A stretch of 64,000 nt of DNA from Mortierella sp. BCC40632 (lineage: Eukaryota > Mortierellomycota > Mortierellomycetes > Mortierellales > Mortierellaceae). The DNA is taken from positions 1,700,001 to 1,764,000 of the forward strand of contig WAEK01000002.1 of the NCBI GenBank assembly GCA_011634665.1, written 5' to 3'. The translations under genes were made by a program, and so were the position numbers. The notes beneath the pieces were generated by a model, which saw only the letters and a program-made list of their open reading frames with translations, was not told the origin of the DNA and did no database searches. Shown here piece by piece: positions 1-11,964 of this stretch (the stretch's first letter is position 1; every line of letters starts with the position of its first letter).

Positions 1-68
1 CTGCCTGTGAATTTCTCTTTTTGGGCACCGCGTGGTGGTTGTGATGGTGGTGGTGGTGGTGTGTATAG

Positions 69-249
69 ATTATCAGCTTGAGCGATATCTTCATTTCGCC
101 TTTGGAAGACATGTAAAGTGGTCCTCCTCACTCTCTGATCCATGAAACAGGGGACGTCTGTTTTCTTTTCTCTTTTTTTTTGGAACAGCGAAAGGGCCTG
201 GAAATCAATTATGGCGAGATTCCTGACACCAGTCTGTCGCTGTTTCTCT

Positions 250-313
<64 letters not shown>

Positions 314-631
314 CTCTCTGTCCGCCTTTTCTTTTTTCTCGGGTCCATTTCCCGTGGCTTCTCCTCCTCCTCCTCCTCCTCCTCCTCCTCCTCCTTGGTC
401 GTCCCCGCTGGCATATGTTTCCTCGTCGACCCCTTGCTTTGCTGCGTTCATTTCACTCCTGCCGACAATGCATCCGGGACACGTATCTGTGGACGGGACA
501 TATCCAATAGCTACTTTGTCACAGAGTTGCTTGGAACGGACCTGCACCGTCTTCTCACTTCACGGCCTCTTGACAAGCAGTTCATTCAATACTTTTTGTA
601 CCAGATTCTGGTAAGTGGTGTGCACGCTTCA

Positions 632-662
<31 letters not shown>

Positions 663-2540
663 CCGTCATTTTGTGCCTCGAACCGACGATGACCCTGATC
701 CTGCATATTTTAGCCCAATCTGTTGCGTTTCTCATGCGAGAAAGAGGACCTTTGCGTTGCGCTCAGCTGTTTACTTTTTTTTTCTCTTTTTTCTTTTTTC
801 TCTGACATCATCCTTAATAGCGTGGCCTCAAATATCTGCACTCGGCTGGAGTTGTGCACCGTGACTTGGTGAGTTTAGAGAGGATAGGATCAAGGCGTCA
901 TACAGCACCGTCATACAAACATTCGAACTGGGGCTGGTGGGCTGGGGGATGAAGGGAAGGGGAGAGGGGAAGGGAGGGAGAAGGACAAGGAAGGAGAGTT
1001 GGGTTCATACCCATGACTCGCTCGCTCGTTCCTCTTTGTCTTTCTCTCTCTCTCTCTCTTTCTCTCCCTCCCCCATTAGTCCATGAGTCTCGATCGCTCG
1101 GTCCTTCCAGCTCGCCTACAGCTGTCAATTGCTTTTTTTTTTCTTTTAAATTTTGAAAGCACAGCCTTCCGATGAACTAAACAATGTTATTTTCTTCTTC
1201 TTGTGATGGATAGAAACCAAGCAACATCTTGGTGAACGAGAACTGCGATCTCAAGGTATCAGGAATTTGCATTAGCCAAAAAGAAAGAAACAAAAGAAAT
1301 ATGAAAGGGAACTGACAGGAATCCAACAACCATGTCATCTTGGCCTTTTTTTATATTTTTTAAATGATAATTCCTTAGATCTGCGACTTTGGTCTGGCCC
1401 GTATTCAGGACCCCCAGATGACTGGATATGTCTCCACTCGCTACTATCGTGCTCCCGAGATCATGTTGACCTGGCAGAAATACGATGTTGCCGGTAAGAG
1501 AATCCCCACGCTTCATCTTTTTCTCTTCTCTCTCTCTTTTTAATAGTATTGAGAGATTTAGGAACCCCGAGAGACAGGACCATGCTATTATTGACAGAAA
1601 AAATGAATTGATTGTATTTTAATGCTAACTCCTGGATCTGGAACTCTTTATAGTCGATATCTGGAGTGTGGGTTGTATCTTTGCCGAGATGTTGGAGGGC
1701 AAGCCACTATTCCCAGGAAAGGATCGTAAGTGTTTATTTTATTTTGATGTTGGTTGGGCTGATGTCTCTCTGTCTAGCAATAATTGGGTCATTTTTTTTC
1801 CTCCTCTCTCCCTGTGGCTCATTAAGCTACCGTACCTCTGATTTGTATTTATTAACACTCTTCTTTTTTTTCTTTCCGGGGAGGGAATGATAGACGTCAA
1901 CCAGTTCTCAATCATTACAGAACTTCTTGGAACCCCTGACGACGATGTCATCAAAACCATTGGCAGTGAAAACGTACGAGGACTTTTCCCCTCCTCCCTT
2001 CCCAGAGCAAACTGTTTGTCGTGAATCTCTTTTTTTCTGTTGTCTTCTTGGAGGTGTTCGCAGAATTGACTTTGGTTCTCTTTCTTTCTTCTTGTTCTAG
2101 ACCCTTCGGTTCGTCCAGTCTCTTCCCAAGAGGGAAAAGATCCCCTTGACGACAAAGTTCCCCAACTCGGATCCTCTTGGTATGTGGCATAGTCTTTTGT
2201 TATTTTAAATGACATGCTGTAGAATGACTCTTGTATTGACCGTTGCTCTTCAATTGCATCTTGAATTCGATATATCGTAGCACTGGACTTGCTCGAGAGG
2301 ATGTTGGTGTTTGATCCCAAGAAGCGTGTCAATGCAGGAGATGCGCTGTACCACAAGTACTTGGAGCCCTACCACGATCCCGATGATGAGCCAGTTGCTG
2401 ATGAGGTCTTTGACTGGTCATTCAATGACGCAGATCTTCCAGTAGACACCTGGAAGGTGATGATGTATAGTGAGATTCTTGACTTTCACAACGTTGATCA
2501 GCAAGACGCCAGTACTGTAGGATTCCTTCAAGGCATGTAA
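69..2540 (+). CDS. HOG1: Hog1/p38-type stress MAP kinase, 5' end outside the window
   Basis: Stress-activated MAP kinase of the HOG pathway, acting in cytoplasm and nucleus. The window opens inside an intron (1-68). Exons read 69-112, 511-610, 821-868, 1214-1255, 1379-1493, 1654-1725, 1894-1973, 2101-2179 and 2281-2540, joined by GT-AG introns with consistent phase. Visible motifs, in order: the hinge region ending in [12 protein letters not shown], the catalytic loop VVHRDLKPSN, DFGLAR, the activation-loop signature TGY ([15 protein letters not shown]), which marks the Hog1/p38 class rather than the ERK class (TEY), the insert-region phrase [15 protein letters not shown], and an acidic common-docking segment [16 protein letters not shown]. 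The C-terminus ends FLQGM followed by TAA. The N-lobe with the glycine loop and catalytic Lys lies upstream. The p24 gene follows on the same strand. Assignment to Hog1 is firm; the missing part is simply off the edge. Confidence 0.95.
113..510 (+). repeat. CT microsatellite and CCT tract inside a HOG1 intron
   Basis: This 398-base intron holds a (CT)n run at about 249-312 followed by a (CCT)n run at about 361-393. It starts GTAAAG and ends CCAATAG directly before the exon coding for the YFVTELLG region. The repeats create long Ser/Leu or Glu/Arg reading frames on both strands that are not genes. Confidence 0.85.
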
Positions 2541-2939
2541 TGGACCTGTGGACCGAGGAAATACGATGTGGTCAAAAGCACCTCTTCTAAACCTGTCTCC
2601 TACACTTTGAACATGACTACTACAACTACAACTACTACTACTACACACACACACACACACACACACACATTCAAGCACACCAAGTACACACTCTCTCACG
2701 CTTCCTTTTCCTCCTCCTTCCTCTCCTCCTCGACAGCACAAACGCGTAAAAATAAAAAAAAATGATTAGGTTTTATATCATTTATATCGACCGCCAACAA
2801 CCACCACCACCACTGTGACGTGGCATCCCCTCCTTTTTCTCTCGTCGCTCTCTTTCCTCTCTCTCTCTCTCTTTCCCTCTCTAAAAAAGGAACCCGAACT
2901 CACTTTTCCCATCATCACAGCGACAATTATTCAAACGCC
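2541..2939 (+). other. HOG1 3' UTR and p24 gene promoter region
   Basis: No gene seen. There is an (AC)n run at about 2643-2670, an AATAAA hexamer at 2751-2756 that could serve HOG1 polyadenylation, and a pyrimidine-rich tract (about 2835-2880) just upstream of the p24 start codon, a common layout of promoters in this window. Confidence 0.5.
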
Positions 2940-4589
2940 ATGGCGATCAATGTGACGCGCTGGAGCTTTGCTCTACTTGTACTTCTCAGCATCCTGCCCT
3001 CTGTCTTTGGACTCTACTTTTATCTCGAAGGCGCCGAGCAGAAATGCTTTACCGAGGAGTTGCCCAAGGAAACCATCGTCATCAAAAAGCTCAAAAAAAA
3101 AAAAAAAAGTCTAAACGCTTTGGAGCCAAAAAAAAAAATGCCAACGCCCAAACACTAAGGGCCATGGTCAAGGCAAAGGACTCGTGATGGAAAAAAAAAA
3201 AAAAGGACTCTGCAATCAAGTGCAGTTCAATTGGCTTGTAGGAAAGAAAAGAAAAAGAAAAAGAAAACTTCGAGATGAGGCGAGATGATCAAGACAGGGC
3301 CAACTTCATCTGGATGGGCAAAAAAAAAAAAAAAACTGGAGAATATCTGAAAAAGAGTCATCAATGATGAGATGACCTGCCTTGCCTTTGTCCCCATCTA
3401 CACAAACACCAGCCAGTCAGTCAGCCAGTCAGCCAGTCAGTCAGTCAGTCAGTCTACATGCGTCATCACACTTTCTTTTTCTCTTTCATCATTCTTTCCA
3501 ACAAAGAGAGAGAGGCTACATACGTCTATGGAAGGCAGGATGATCTCTACAACGTTTTTTTTTTCTTGTCTTGTGCTTGTGCTTGTGTTTTCCACTCTGG
3601 TCCTTTTTTTTTTTTTTTGGATATCTCTTGTCGAGAAGACTGAACAGGAGCAGATCGAGAAACAATAACGACACACACACACACACACACAAAAACAAAC
3701 AAACAAACACACAAGCCAATTTGAAGTGATTTGAAAGGATAAAAGGATCGAATACTCACATAAGGTGTCTTTTCTCTCTCTCTCTCTCTTTAAATCATAT
3801 ATAGGTGAGTATGCGGCCGAAGAATGGAACGAGGAAACCAAGCAGTTTGTCAAGAACAAGGATTCAGGCATCGAGGTCGTTGTTGAGGTGAGCGAATACT
3901 GCCAAAAAAAAAAAAAAAGAAAGCCCTCCAATGGGTACAACATCAAAGGGAACCAAGCAACAGCACAACAACAAACCCCTTCTCAAAAGACTCCCACATA
4001 CACAACACATTGACTGACTATTTTTTTTTTTTTTTTAAAAAATATATATATATATATCTCCTTATGACTAGGAAATGCCTGAGGGAAACAGAATCTTTAG
4101 CCAAAAGTTGTCTTCGAGCGGCAAGTTCAAGTTTACGTCTTCAGAGTCTGGAACACACGCGATCTGTATTTTCTCGACTGCCTCTGGATGGTTTGACTCT
4201 TCCAAGACTGTACGTCGTCTCCTCCTCCTCCTTTCTATGTACATTTTTAGCCGCCTCTATCGATTTGACATCTCATCCATTTTCTTTCTTTCTTTCTTTC
4301 TTTCTTTCTCTCCTTTCTTGATCGATTTAGAGAATTACTCTTGATTTGGCTGTCCGTGACATTGGAGATGATGGTGATGCACCCGAGGGTACCTTGAGCG
4401 GTAAGACTATATGAAATATTTTTTGGGCCTTTTCTTGTTCTCTTCTTTCTCTTTCTCTATCTCTCTCCTTCTAACAGGTTACCAACTATGTGGAACATTG
4501 ACTAGATTTGGCCATGCGTGTGCGCGACTTGAACGACAAGGTGGATGAAATCCGACGTGAACAGATGTACCTTCGTGTTTCTTTTGCCC

Positions 4590-4624
<35 letters not shown>

Positions 4625-4650
4625 CGATCCGATCATCAGGTTTACTTTTT

Positions 4651-4694
<44 letters not shown>

Positions 4695-4880
4695 ACTCAC
4701 TCTAAAAACCTCTTTCTTCCCTTTCCTCAGGAACACGAGCAAGAGTTCCGTGACAAGAGTGAGGCCACGAACGGACACACTGTGACATGGACGTTGGTCC
4801 AGATTGCTGTTTTGGGAGTCACTTGCGCATGGCAGATGCGTCATCTTCGAGGATTCTTTGAGTCTCGCAAGATGATCTAA
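2940..4880 (+). CDS. p24-alpha (TMED9/Erp1-like) ER-Golgi cargo receptor
   Basis: Type I membrane protein of COPI/COPII vesicles. The start codon is followed by a signal peptide (ALLVLLSILPSVFG), then a GOLD domain beginning LYFYLEGAEQKCFTEELP, with the paired Cys of the family, a coiled coil (VRDLNDKVDEIRREQ), a single TM helix (TLVQIAVLGVTCAWQM) and the tail RHLRGFFESRKMI. The FF pair and the basic RK near the end are the coat-binding signals of p24 proteins, and the tail closely resembles animal TMED9. Best exon model: 2940-3108, 3805-3887, 4072-4209, 4331-4400, 4506-4576, 4731-4880, 226 residues. The first junction is odd: exon 1 runs through a poly-A tract and must use a weak GTCTAA donor, giving a Lys-rich insertion where relatives have Gly-x-Tyr. 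The other junctions are clean. Confidence 0.87.
3109..3804 (+). repeat. Unusually long intron with CAGT and poly-A/T repeats
   Basis: At about 696 bases this is several times longer than the other introns of the p24 gene (105-184 bases). It holds several A runs, a CAGT/CAGC tetranucleotide array at about 3411-3453, T runs, and an (AC)n tract near 3672-3690. No coding segment was recognised. It ends with CATATATAG before exon 2. Confidence 0.6.
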
Positions 4881-4942
4881 AAGGAAATCTTGAAGAGTTT
4901 TTTATTTTCTTTCTTTCTTTTTCTTTCTCCCTCTCCCTCTCT

Positions 4943-4996
<54 letters not shown>

Positions 4997-5255
4997 ACTC
5001 CTTATCCCGTCCGTATCTTGCGCTTTTTTTTTTTTATAGTTCTTCCTTGGACTCTTTGTTTGAAAATAGCCTTTTTTTTTTAAATCATCATCGTCACAAA
5101 AGAAAGAAAAAAGAAAGAAAAAAAAAAAAATACGAATAATTATTATTATTTTACACCCATTTTGGTTCATAAAACTGGGTATTCAGAAGGGGTAGTGGAT
5201 TTTTTTTTTGGTGGGAGAGTCATTCAACATTATTGGCATACAATTTTTTTTCCAG

Positions 5256-5288
<33 letters not shown>

Positions 5289-5524
5289 GGTGGTCATCAT
5301 GAATCATTACAAAGAAAAGATCATTAGAACATGACCTCTTCCAAGGCTAAGGAGAAAAAAAAAGAAAAAGAACCAGGGAAGAGGCGGGTGGTCATAATAC
5401 TATGTAAATAGGATAAATCGTGATATGTATAGGTGTAGAAAGAGAGAGAGAGAGAGAGAGAGTAAGAGTAAGAGAACGTGGGATTCATCACCACCATAAT
5501 CAAAAAAAAAAAAAAAATCCTGGC

Positions 5525-5555
<31 letters not shown>

Positions 5556-5809
5556 ATCCGTTGAAAGCTGATTTTTTTTCTTTTTCTTCTTTTTTGTCTT
5601 TTTTCTTTCTTTTTGGGAAGCAAAAATAGTAAATAATGATAGCTCTCTTTCCATGAAAAAAAAGGCGGGATTGAACAGGATCCAGGGAAAGGGGAAAAAA
5701 AAAAAAAGCTTCTTTTTTTTTTTTTTTTTTTACCCTTCTTTCCTATTCCTTCCCCCCTCTCTGCCTTCTCTCCATACACGTTTTTTTTTCTTTCTTTTTT
5801 CTTTCTTTC
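4881..5809. other. Convergent 3' intergenic region, repeat-rich
   Basis: This lies between the p24 gene (+) and the Num1-like gene (-), so both ends are 3' UTR. It contains a (CT)n run at about 4949-4992, a poly-A run of about 30 bases at 5257-5285, a (GA)n run at 5441-5462, a second GA tract near 5525-5555, and a T-rich stretch at 5710-5740. No gene seen. Confidence 0.7.
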
Positions 5810-8800
5810 TTAGTGGTGGTGGTGAAGAGCTCCAATGTCATGCTTGCCGTCACAGCATTGTCGGATATGCTCGGGCAAGACACCATCGTCCTCATCCTCA
5901 TCCTCCAAATCATCATCCAAATCCTCATCATCCATCTCCTCATCCTCCTCTCCTTCTCCTTCATATCCTTCCTGTCTCCGACGAGGACTCGTTCCCTCCA
6001 ACGAGGACACTCGGGACATGATCGGACCTCCATTCACGGTCCCATATCCTCCAACCTGTCCAATATGTGCCATATGACTTGGATATCCGACCACAGTGTT
6101 CACTGTACTCGTTCCTCCTCCTCCAACAAAACCTTGCTGTCCATGGAGATTAGGAGGTTGATGCAAGGATGAAGTTGAAGCCATCATAGGGGTTCCACTA
6201 CCCAATTGAGCTCCACCTTTGGGAGAACCGACAGGAGAAGTTTCCTTGGATCGACCAAAAATGTTTTGAAGACGGTTAAAACTACTCTTCTTGCGAACGG
6301 TCTTTTCTTGACGGATGGTCAACAATGTGTCCGAGGCCACTCCTCGAGTCGCTTGAACTTCGGACCAGGTTTGAGTATCCGAGGGAACATCTCCACCGGG
6401 GGTCGTAGGACGTGACAAGAGATATGAAAGAGACTAAGAGGTAGATGAGCAAGAAGGGAAGAACAAAAAAAAAAAAAAAAAAAAAGGAAAAAGTTAGAGA
6501 AAAAACAAAACCCCAAGTCCAATCTTGAGACAAGAAAAAAAAAGAAAAAAAAAAATGCGGAGCAAATTCTCTTGCTTCAACAGGATATTTACCTGATACC
6601 AAAGGTCATGCTTTTGACGAGTAGGAGCAGTCAACTTGAGGTTACGGCTCGAGGTCTGGACAAGCAGACTGACGTTGGGCAAATCCGAGTTGGGCGAAGG
6701 ATTATCATCCGTAATCTGCCAAACAGCCACAATCAAAGCTAATCGAATAACCGGGTAATCCACAAAAAAAAAAAAAAAAAAAATTGGGGGGGGTGAGTAC
6801 AACATACCTTTCTCTCTCTCTTTTTGTATGTTAACAAATAAATATTAAAATGACGACACTTACCACTCTTGGCACGGTGCTCTCGAGATCCATCAGCCGC
6901 AGGGTTGTTGAGACTCCAGTACATGGTCTTGGTGTAAGGATGAACCCAAAAGTATCGACGATGTCGCTTCTCACTAATCACATTTGCCATTGGGCGTCGT
7001 GTATACTTCCACAAATAATCACCAATCATCGTCTGAGTAATGATCTGGATCATGGTCGGATCCGTCGCTGTCATATCATAATTGGACGAGACAGACATGC
7101 GCCTGTCATGAGGATCCCGTCCTCCAGCTCCAGCTCCACCATAATCCGTCGAAACACTCGAAATCGATCCATTGGGCGAAGGTCGGTACTTGTGGCGACC
7201 AATGCTGGCTCCAGAAGAATCCGTGATTTGTTGGTATTGCTCTCGTCCAGGCACATGAACCTGGCTCGAGTTTTGGTTGAACGTGTACGCAGTTCGAGTC
7301 GTGCTCGAGATGATCGCTGCACCTGTCGCCATATTGCGTGGAGGAGGTGAAGAGTTCATCATCCTTGGCTCATTGCGCAGAGACGCCGTCCGTGGAGGAT
7401 ACGAAGGTGAGCCATGAGCAGACTGTGTTGGGCGTGGCTGTACAATGTCCGTGTTGGTATTATTGATTAGAGTATTAGCATGGCTGTTGTTGATATAGGA
7501 CTCTGTCGTAAGGTTGTTGCTGTTGTTAGTGCTGAAGGTGCTCACCATGGGTTCGCCCAGAGTGCCAGGCTCAACCAAGGAGGTCATGCTGGCACGAGCT
7601 GCGCGGGCTAACAAGGTCGATGGAGGACCAGTCAAAGGTCGGGCTGGAATATCGCTCTCCTGAGGAGACTCCACCTTGTCATCCAAGATCTGGCTTCCGT
7701 TGCTTCTCTCAGTGTAGATGGGCTGGATCCGGCCAGTCTCCACAATGGCTCCACTAGCATCTCCAAAGGCCGAACCGAACGACACACGGAACTCTTGTCC
7801 GTTTGCCATGCCGGGGAGACCAATCTCCACGGACCGGTTGTGCTGGATAATCTCCTTGGGCAGAGCAGGCACTGGAGGGGCCGATTGGGAGGTGGCCGAT
7901 TCGGGGATGATCTGGCTCATGTCGCAAGTATGACGACGCTCATCATCCATGGGGATCTCGGACTGGTTCGAACGAGGGATGGGCTGCTTCGAGGTGTTGA
8001 CTGCTGCATCCGTCTCGGTTGCTCGCACAGCGGCGGTTGAGAGATCAGAAAGGTGAGCAGAGGCGACTTCGAGTCCAGTGACGGTTGGCGTGGCCACACT
8101 GGCGTCCTGGAGTCGCAGAGTTTCCTTGTCCAATCCGGTCTTTCCAGTGTCGATGCCAGCTGGCTGGCTGATGCGCTGGGGGTGAGAAAGGATCTCTGAG
8201 GGCACAGGGATAGGAATAGAGACTGGAGCAGGGGCAGGAAGATCGTCGGTAGAGGTACCAATGTCGACCGAGGTAATAAGACGAGTGCTGGTCATGACAT
8301 CGCTTGTCTGAACCTTGGGCTTCTCGATAGGAGTTGGCACCGGTTGAACCTTCTCCTCGATAGTCTGAACCTCCTTGGTCTCCATCTGGACCTTGGTCTC
8401 GACAGTCTGAACCTCCTTGGTCTCCATCTGGACCTTTTCCTCGACAGTCTGTACTTCCTTGGCCTCCATCTGTACCTTGGCCTCGACAGTCTGCACTTCC
8501 TTGGCTTCCATCTGGACCTTGGCCTCGACAGTCTGGACTTCCTTGGCTTCCATCTGAACCTTCTCCTCGATGGTCTGAATTCCCTTTGCCTCGGTCTGAA
8601 CCTTCTCTGTCTCCACTTGGATCTCCTTTGTTTCCATTTGAATCTTCTTGGCCTCGACCTGTACCTCCATCGCCTCGACCTGAACCTCTCTTGTCTCTAC
8701 TTGAACCTTTGTGGTCTCGATTTGAACCTCCTTCACTTGGACCTGAACCTCCTTCTCCTCGACCTGAACTGCTTCCTTCTCGACCTGAACTTCCTTCTCC

Positions 8801-10687
8801 TCCATTTGAACAGCCTCCTTCTCCACTTGAACTTCCTTCTCCTCCATCAGAGGCTTTGGTTCGGGCTTTTCGAATCCAGGAATCGTGTGGATCCAGCTCT
8901 CGATGGGCTCTGTCATGACCTCCTGATCCTTGCATTCGACCTTGGGCTTTGGAGGCTCTACGGGTGTCGAGACAGCACTAGCCTGCGCCAACTCTGCAAA
9001 CAGTCCTCCTGTCGGGACAGGAGACATGGCTCTAGAGGGTCGCTGCGAAGGAGCACGAACAGTAGTCGAGGTCTCTTCTCCAAAGGATGATCCAAGGTTG
9101 AGCTCCTTCAAGGGTTCTCCCATAACAGGACTCTCGGACTCTAACGAGTTTTCGTCCGAGATCGTGGGTACGACATGAGAGGAGGTAGAGACGGGTGCAG
9201 ATCCAAAGTCAGAGATTGTACCTTCGAGTCTCAAGGTCTCGATCGTCTCTTCACGGTCCACCAACATCTTGGCAAGCTCCTCCTTCTCGACCGCCAAGGT
9301 CTCCTTCTCGACCAACAACTTTTCCTTTTCAGTGATTTCCTTGCTAAGCTTGGCTTGGAGTTCACTAATGATGGACTGTTGGTGGGCAAAGGAGGTCTCA
9401 CGGGCCAAGGAGGTGGCCTTGGGTTCGATGACGGGGGCGGGGGCGGCGATGGTGGGAACAATCTCGTCATTGCTGAGGATACGAGGTGGAGCCTGGATCA
9501 AGACTGGTGCCTCGACTGGGCTCTCAGGCTCGCGCTCTTCTCTCTCCTGAGCCAAGGCGATGGCTTCCATGGTCGCCTTCTTGGACAGTTTTTGCTTTTG
9601 AGTGGCAATGGTGGTATTGAGTTCGTCAATCTTTTTCATCAGGTCGGACTTTTCGCGTTGGATGTTGGCGGTATGCTTTCGCATGTTGGCCATGTCCTGT
9701 TCATGTCTGGACTTTGTGAGCTCGAGCTGACCAGCAGTCTTTTCCTCCTTGTCCTTGAACTGTTCGACCTGCTCCGATGCCGTGGTCAGTGCCTTTTGGA
9801 TTTTGGTGTTTTCGTGCATTGCCCTAGAGAGCTGCTGTTGAAGCTCGGTATTTTGACCTCTGAGATCCTGGTTGGCGAGTTCTAGGTTCCATTGGTCTTC
9901 CTTCTGACGCTCTATTTCCAGAGATGGGTCATTGTTGCACAGTAGAGTGGTTAGTCATTGATAGAAAAGCGCCCTTTTTTTCTTCTCTCTCTCTCTATAG
10001 CGAAGAAAGCAAGATGAGAAAGCAAAAGTGTCAGAGCAATTGCTTAGGGGATAGTTATAAACTGGGCTTACCATCGCTCTCCTCACGCAGGCGCCTTTGT
10101 TTGTTAAGAGCGTCGATGATCCGCTCCTGCTCCTGAATCTTAATGTCATACTCCTGGTTCAGCTTTTCCTTCATTTCAGCCTGTGAGGTCCAGTATCGGA
10201 CCTGGTTCAGGAGCTCCTCCTGGATCTGCACTGGGAAAGCTGGGTCATTGATGGATGGGGTCGAAGGCATGACGACCTTGTGTCGACGGGGCTTGGTGAT
10301 TGTCTGGACGGGCAGAGTGCTCGAAGGGAGAGCGCTGGGACCGAGGATTGAGCCAGCGCGTGCTGCAGGGTCGCTCTTGGGCGGCTGTACCTCGATGGTG
10401 GGCTAATAAAGGGTGAATGAAAGGGTGAGTTTAGGGAGACAGAAGAGACCAAGGGGGCAGGAGGGGGGAGACACGAAGATACATCAAGTCAGCACCCAAT
10501 CCAACGTGCATTTGCAAAGAGGATGCAGCATGCACACAACGACAAGGCAACTAGCACGCTTATGTGGTATGGGGAGAGAGAGAGAGAGAGCACCCATCTG
10601 AGGCTCTACCGTGGATCCTCTTCCCACCACCGGGGCTTTTTTTTTTTTTATACTCACACTCTCACTCTCACTCAAGTCTCTCTCACT

Positions 10688-10731
<44 letters not shown>

Positions 10732-11964
10732 CTCTCTCTCTCTTAGTTCTAATTAAACACGGCGGATATAATTACATCCAAATGGGTTTTGGAATGTCGA
10801 GTTGAGAGCAGTATTGCGACTCACCACTCCGCTCTGCTTTTGTCGCTCGCGCTCTCTTTCTCTCTTCTTTCTCTCACTCACTTGCAATCTCTCTCTCTCT
10901 CTCTCTTTCCTCTCTCATTGTCAGTCGAGTGGCCAGTTGGGCTGCACATTCCGCCGACTCTCTATATATCTTCCCTTACAGCCTCTTTTTTTTTTTTTTT
11001 TTGCTCTACATTCACTTTTTGCTAGACCAATTGCTTTTTAGAGCGAAAAAAAGAAAAAGAAAAAATAGTAAAAACGGTGTGTATATGAATGTGTATGTGT
11101 GGAGAGGGAGAGCATGTTGTTCGCTCTGAGAGTTGGGTCGCGAAGGAACAAAAAGAGGGTGTGAACTGGTAGATGTAGTAGTAACAGACAGACCCAAGAG
11201 AGCAAAAAAAAAGGCATCCCCATCCAACAAGATGCCTTGCCCAAGGACAAAAAGAAAGTGCTGTCAACCGTTCGGGATCATTTTCTCCCTTATCGCTCGG
11301 GCTTGGACATGCAAAGGCCGAGGATTAAGACATGGTGCATATCAAGGCTCGTTGGCCTGGGCACATCGAGACACTCGACAACGCAGGGAAGAGAGGAAGA
11401 GAAAGAAAGGCAAAGGGGGAGAGAGGGGAAAAAAAAGAGCGAGGTAAAAGGGGGCAGAGAGAAAGAGAGAGATATAGAGAGAGAGAGCAGGAGAAGCAGA
11501 ATGGAATAGAACTGCTCTGCCGACACGTAGGCGACCACCGTCTCTCCGTTTCGTTGAACCAGGTGGAGTTGACAAAAAAAAAAAAAAAAGAAAGGTTTTC
11601 TTACCAGTTGAGCGTCGATGAGGCCCTTCAGGCCAATGATGCCATGGTGGCCTTCATGAAACTCCTTGTCGATCAGAGTGAGTTGCTCGCGTATGGAGTC
11701 GGGCAGGACTTGTTCGTATGAACTAGAGTTAGCACTGGCTTCTTCAGAGGCTTTGAGCTGTTGAAGCTGCTCGAAGCAGCTCTTGAGATCCTCCTGACGC
11801 TTCACAAACAAGAGACCAACGGTCTGCGTTAGCTGAAGGTCGCTGTGGATGGCAAGCAAACGAGCCTCGAGCTCAGCCCTTGCCTGGTCCACAGTCTCGA
11901 GACCAGCGAGGGGGACGGTCGGAGGCAGGGACGGCATCTGGGCCACGGGTGTATCCGACATCAT
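5810..11964 (-). CDS. Num1/Mcp5-like cortical anchor protein with C-terminal PH domain
   Basis: Large cortical protein of the Num1/ApsA/Mcp5 type, known in fungi to tether dynein or mitochondria to the plasma membrane. Exons on the minus strand: 11605-11964, 10072-10402, 6864-9911, 6593-6738, 5810-6433; phases agree and give 1502 residues. Residues 1-230 are mostly helical and Gln/Glu-rich; coiled coil continues to about 330. Residues about 590-753 are a degenerate array of VQ-containing units (KEVQTVEEKVQME type). The PH domain (about 1181-1303) is of the Mcp5_PH class: TQTMIGDYLWKYTRR, HRRYFWVHPYTKTMYW, ITDDNPSP, LTAPTRQKHDLWYQ, SLSYLL. The tail carries an acidic block of about 20 Glu/Asp and ends in four His. 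The start is the first of two adjacent ATGs (MMSDTPVAQ); an in-frame stop lies upstream. Intron 1 is 1.2 kb and could hide a small exon. Confidence 0.9.
8345..8830 (-). repeat. In-frame VQ repeat array within the Num1-like gene
   Basis: The minus-strand frame encodes about 20 consecutive units built on KxVQ(M/T/V)E. The downstream part is a cleaner 14-residue unit (KVQMEAKEVQTVE) repeated about five times; the upstream part is an 8-9 residue unit (KEVQVE). At DNA level the units share the hexamer CTCCTTGGT/CTTGGCTTCC on the plus strand, pointing to tandem duplication rather than composition alone. Gln and Val fall at regular spacing, compatible with an amphipathic helix. Confidence 0.85.

Noticed and set aside
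205..547. Long minus-strand Glu/Arg and Gly-rich reading frames
   Set aside because: They are the complement of CT and CCT microsatellites inside a HOG1 intron.
8045..8935. Gly/Ser/Asp-rich 296-codon minus frame inside the Num1-like gene
   Set aside because: Shadow of the VQ repeat array in another frame; the PH-linked frame is the one continuous with conserved exons.
8344..9090. Leu-rich plus-strand frame resembling leucine-rich repeats
   Set aside because: It is the antisense of the VQ repeats (CAG/GTC codons read as Leu, Asp, Gly); regularity comes from the DNA repeat, not from an LRR fold.
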